A stretch of 24,407 nt of DNA from positions 1 to 24,407 of the forward strand of contig CAZHRW010000089.1 of assembly GCA_964535025.1 (NCBI GenBank). The letters are read 5' to 3'. Below, piece after piece: positions 22,680-24,407 of the stretch. The translations under genes and the position numbers were made by a program. Source of the stretch: JAAYZK01 sp964535025 (lineage in GTDB: Bacteria > Planctomycetota > Phycisphaerae > SM23-33 > FEN-1343). The notes under the pieces were generated by a model. The model saw only the letters and a list, made by a program, of their open reading frames with translations. It made no database searches and was not told where the DNA came from. Each line of letters begins with the position of its first letter. Position 1 is the stretch's first letter.

Positions 22680-24407
22680 CTATCGCCGCTCGAGGCGCAC
22701 CAGGCCGCCGCGGGCCAGGACGCGGAACAGCGCATCGATCCGTTCGGCGCGACGGGGCCCGAACTCGGTGCGAACCAGCGCGGCGATCTCGGCGATGCTG
22801 CGGCGGCCGTCCGCCCAGTAGCACGCGGTGATCGACGGCCCGTGCCACCGCGGGTCGCGCAGGCCCTCGCGGTCGGCCGGGGCGATCCCATCGAAGGTCG
22901 GCGCCCCCCAGAACCGGCGCACCGGAACGGTCTGCCGCGCGTCGGCCCCCCCGTCGACGTCCTCGACGAGCGACCCCAGGTCCAGCGGCTTCAGCGGCGC
23001 CGCGGCCGCCTCGGCGCGGGTCGCGCCGAGCCTGGCGGTCCACAGCACCGCCGCGCGGGCCCGGTCGGCCCCGAAGGCCTGTCGTTTGTCGCTGAGATCA
23101 CCCATCGACGCGACGGCTTCGGCGGCCGCGGCCTCGGCGAGGGCGTCGGCGGCGGCGGCGGACGCCTCGGCCAGCCAGCGGGTATAGGCAGCGACGGCGA
23201 CGGCGCCGCGGCGGATGGATCTCGGGTCGATCTGCGACCAGTCGTCCTGGTTGGTGTGCCACGTCCACGGGGCATGCATGATCGAGGGCATCGGCACCCC
23301 CGCCGCCGGATCGCACAGCACGTTGTCGCTCAGCCCGTGCCCCCGCTCGCTCACCGCCCGGCAGCCGGGCAGCGACTCGGTCAGCCGGAAGGCCGTCCGC
23401 AGGAGCGTATCGACCGCCGACGGCGCCGCGGTCGGCGTGCGATACCACGGCTGGCGCCACCGCTCGCTCTGCCGCTCGCCCACGCCGTCCACGTTCAGCC
23501 CCGCGACGGTCCGCGCGAGCAGCTCGGCCCGCTGCGTGTAGAAGGCGTACGTCCCGTAGCACTCGCTGGTGAACTGCAAACGGACGCGACGGCGGGGTCG
23601 CGGCATGGCGGCCATCAGGCGGGCCGCCTCGAGCATCGCCCCGGTGCCCGAGGCGTTGTCGTTGGCCCCGATCTCGTAAAGATGCCCGTTGAGCAGCACC
23701 TCTTCGTCCGTCTCGCCCCCCACCACGCCGACGACCACCGGCAGCGTCCCCTCGCCGATCCGCCCGCCGACGACCGCCTCGCAGACGACCGGGTCGTTGC
23801 CCACCAGCCGCCTCAGGCGGGCGGCGGTCGCGTGGGAGATGTTGAACGCCGTCATGCGGCGATCCGACGCGGTCAGCGCCCAGCCGCCCTCGTCGTCGGC
23901 CCAGGCGTTGGTCCAGCCGACGGCGTCGTCGCCGTAGCGCTCGCTGTTAGGCACGAAGCTGCTGACCACGGCCGCCGCGCCGACCTCGCAGGCGAAGACC
24001 TTCATCGCCCCCCGCGCCGGCAGGCGGGTCAGCAGGAACGCCCCGCGCAGGGCCTCGCGCTGCTCGGGGCGGACCGACTCGAGGTCGTCGACCACCACCA
24101 ACGGCCCCCGCACGCCGCCGGACGGCGTCGGCTCGGACCACATCACGCACGACAGCGGCTCGAGCGCGCGGTCGCAGACGACCTGCTCGACCGGCGAGAC
24201 CACCTTGAGCGCCCCCACGCCCGCCTCCCACGCCAGTGGCATGACCCACGCCTGCATGCGGGTCTTCCCGTCGGCCGGGCAGGGGATGATCTCGACCTCG
24301 GTCAGCCCCAGCCGCCGCAGTTCGCCGGCGACGTACTCGGCCGTGCGGTGAAAGGCCGTATAGTCCGACCACCGGTCGGACTGCCACAGCGCCCGCACCC
24401 ATTCCAG
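22680..24407 (-). CDS. M28-family-like zinc metallopeptidase, 5' end outside the window
   Basis: The frame is open to the window edge, so the N-terminus is missing; at least 575 residues are present. The protein resembles M28/DUF4910-type aminopeptidases. Probable zinc ligands, by order from the N-terminus, are His in NGHLYEIGANDNASG, Asp in the same block, Glu in FTSECYGTYAF, Asp in LNVDGVG, and His in WTWHTNQDDWSQ, which fits a two-zinc site. An insertion with VVSSFVPNSERYGDD may be a PA-like domain. The C-terminal 60 residues (SITACYWADGRRSIAEIAAL and so on) form a small helix-rich extension that looks like a winged helix or PqqD-like domain. No signal peptide can be judged. The stop is 9 bases from the converging MFS gene. 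Confidence 0.82.
   Translation of the reverse strand: MEWVRALWQSDRWSDYTAFHRTAEYVAGELRRLGLTEVEIIPCPADGKTRMQAWVMPLAWEAGVGALKVVSPVEQVVCDRALEPLSCVMWSEPTPSGGVRGPLVVVDDLESVRPEQREALRGAFLLTRLPARGAMKVFACEVGAAAVVSSFVPNSERYGDDAVGWTNAWADDEGGWALTASDRRMTAFNISHATAARLRRLVGNDPVVCEAVVGGRIGEGTLPVVVGVVGGETDEEVLLNGHLYEIGANDNASGTGAMLEAARLMAAMPRPRRRVRLQFTSECYGTYAFYTQRAELLARTVAGLNVDGVGERQSERWRQPWYRTPTAAPSAVDTLLRTAFRLTESLPGCRAVSERGHGLSDNVLCDPAAGVPMPSIMHAPWTWHTNQDDWSQIDPRSIRRGAVAVAAYTRWLAEASAAAADALAEAAAAEAVASMGDLSDKRQAFGADRARAAVLWTARLGATRAEAAAAPLKPLDLGSLVEDVDGGADARQTVPVRRFWGAPTFDGIAPADREGLRDPRWHGPSITACYWADGRRSIAEIAALVRTEFGPRRAERIDALFRVLARGGLVRLERR

Noticed and set aside
1..24407. tRNA, rRNA, CRISPR arrays, insertion sequences, attachment sites
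   Set aside because: Looked for on both strands by eye; none found. Faint or degenerate copies cannot be excluded without a search.

Overview
The window looks like a chromosomal segment of a GC-rich, flagellated, Gram-negative-type bacterium, most likely a planctomycete (Phycisphaerae-like). The case rests on the gene mix: FliM and flagellin, peptidoglycan enzymes MurA and MurD, a putative outer-membrane barrel, a tiny zinc-ribbon protein, and GH4, GH78, URO-D-family, PIG-L and M28-like genes. Nothing marks it as a phage, plasmid or large island. No rRNA, tRNA, CRISPR array or insertion sequence is visible. The taxonomy is an inference from gene content, not from a marker gene.

Layout. Bases 1-1209 (minus): fliM and an overlapping membrane-protein gene cut by the window edge. 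Bases 1452-3940 (plus): a tandem pair of M16-family proteins, the first lacking the zinc site and the second carrying it. Bases 4060-6038 (plus): murD and a stand-alone pyruvate-kinase C-terminal-domain protein. Bases 6102-6814: an AT-richer higBA-type toxin-antitoxin pair with a striking concentric inverted repeat over its promoter. Bases 6854-8146 (plus): a GH4 glycosidase. Bases 8176-10163 (minus): a PIG-L deacetylase followed by an AAA/DUF4143 ATPase. Bases 10261-12167 (minus): flagellin with its terminator, a roughly 380-nt hairpin-rich leader and a possible sigma-28 promoter. Bases 12236-13748 (minus): murA, preceded by a structured RNA ending in a strong intrinsic terminator. Bases 13950-16512: a 57-aa zinc-ribbon protein converging with zero gap on trxB, which follows a secreted protein of unknown function. 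Bases 16652-17697 (plus): a putative outer-membrane beta-barrel with a good promoter. Bases 17800-22670 (plus): a URO-D-like protein, a GH78-like rhamnosidase and an MFS transporter, a likely catabolic unit. Bases 22680-24407 (minus): an M28-like metallopeptidase cut by the window edge.

Most genes are ordinary. The most interesting signals are non-coding: (1) the terminator-capped RNA upstream of murA, (2) the long flagellin leader with two neighbouring hairpins presenting GGA in their loops, (3) the higBA operator-promoter, where the -10 box abuts the start codon, and (4) two copies of an AT-rich dispersed repeat upstream of murD and of the GH78 gene. All RNA and promoter calls are by eye and need folding and covariance analysis.
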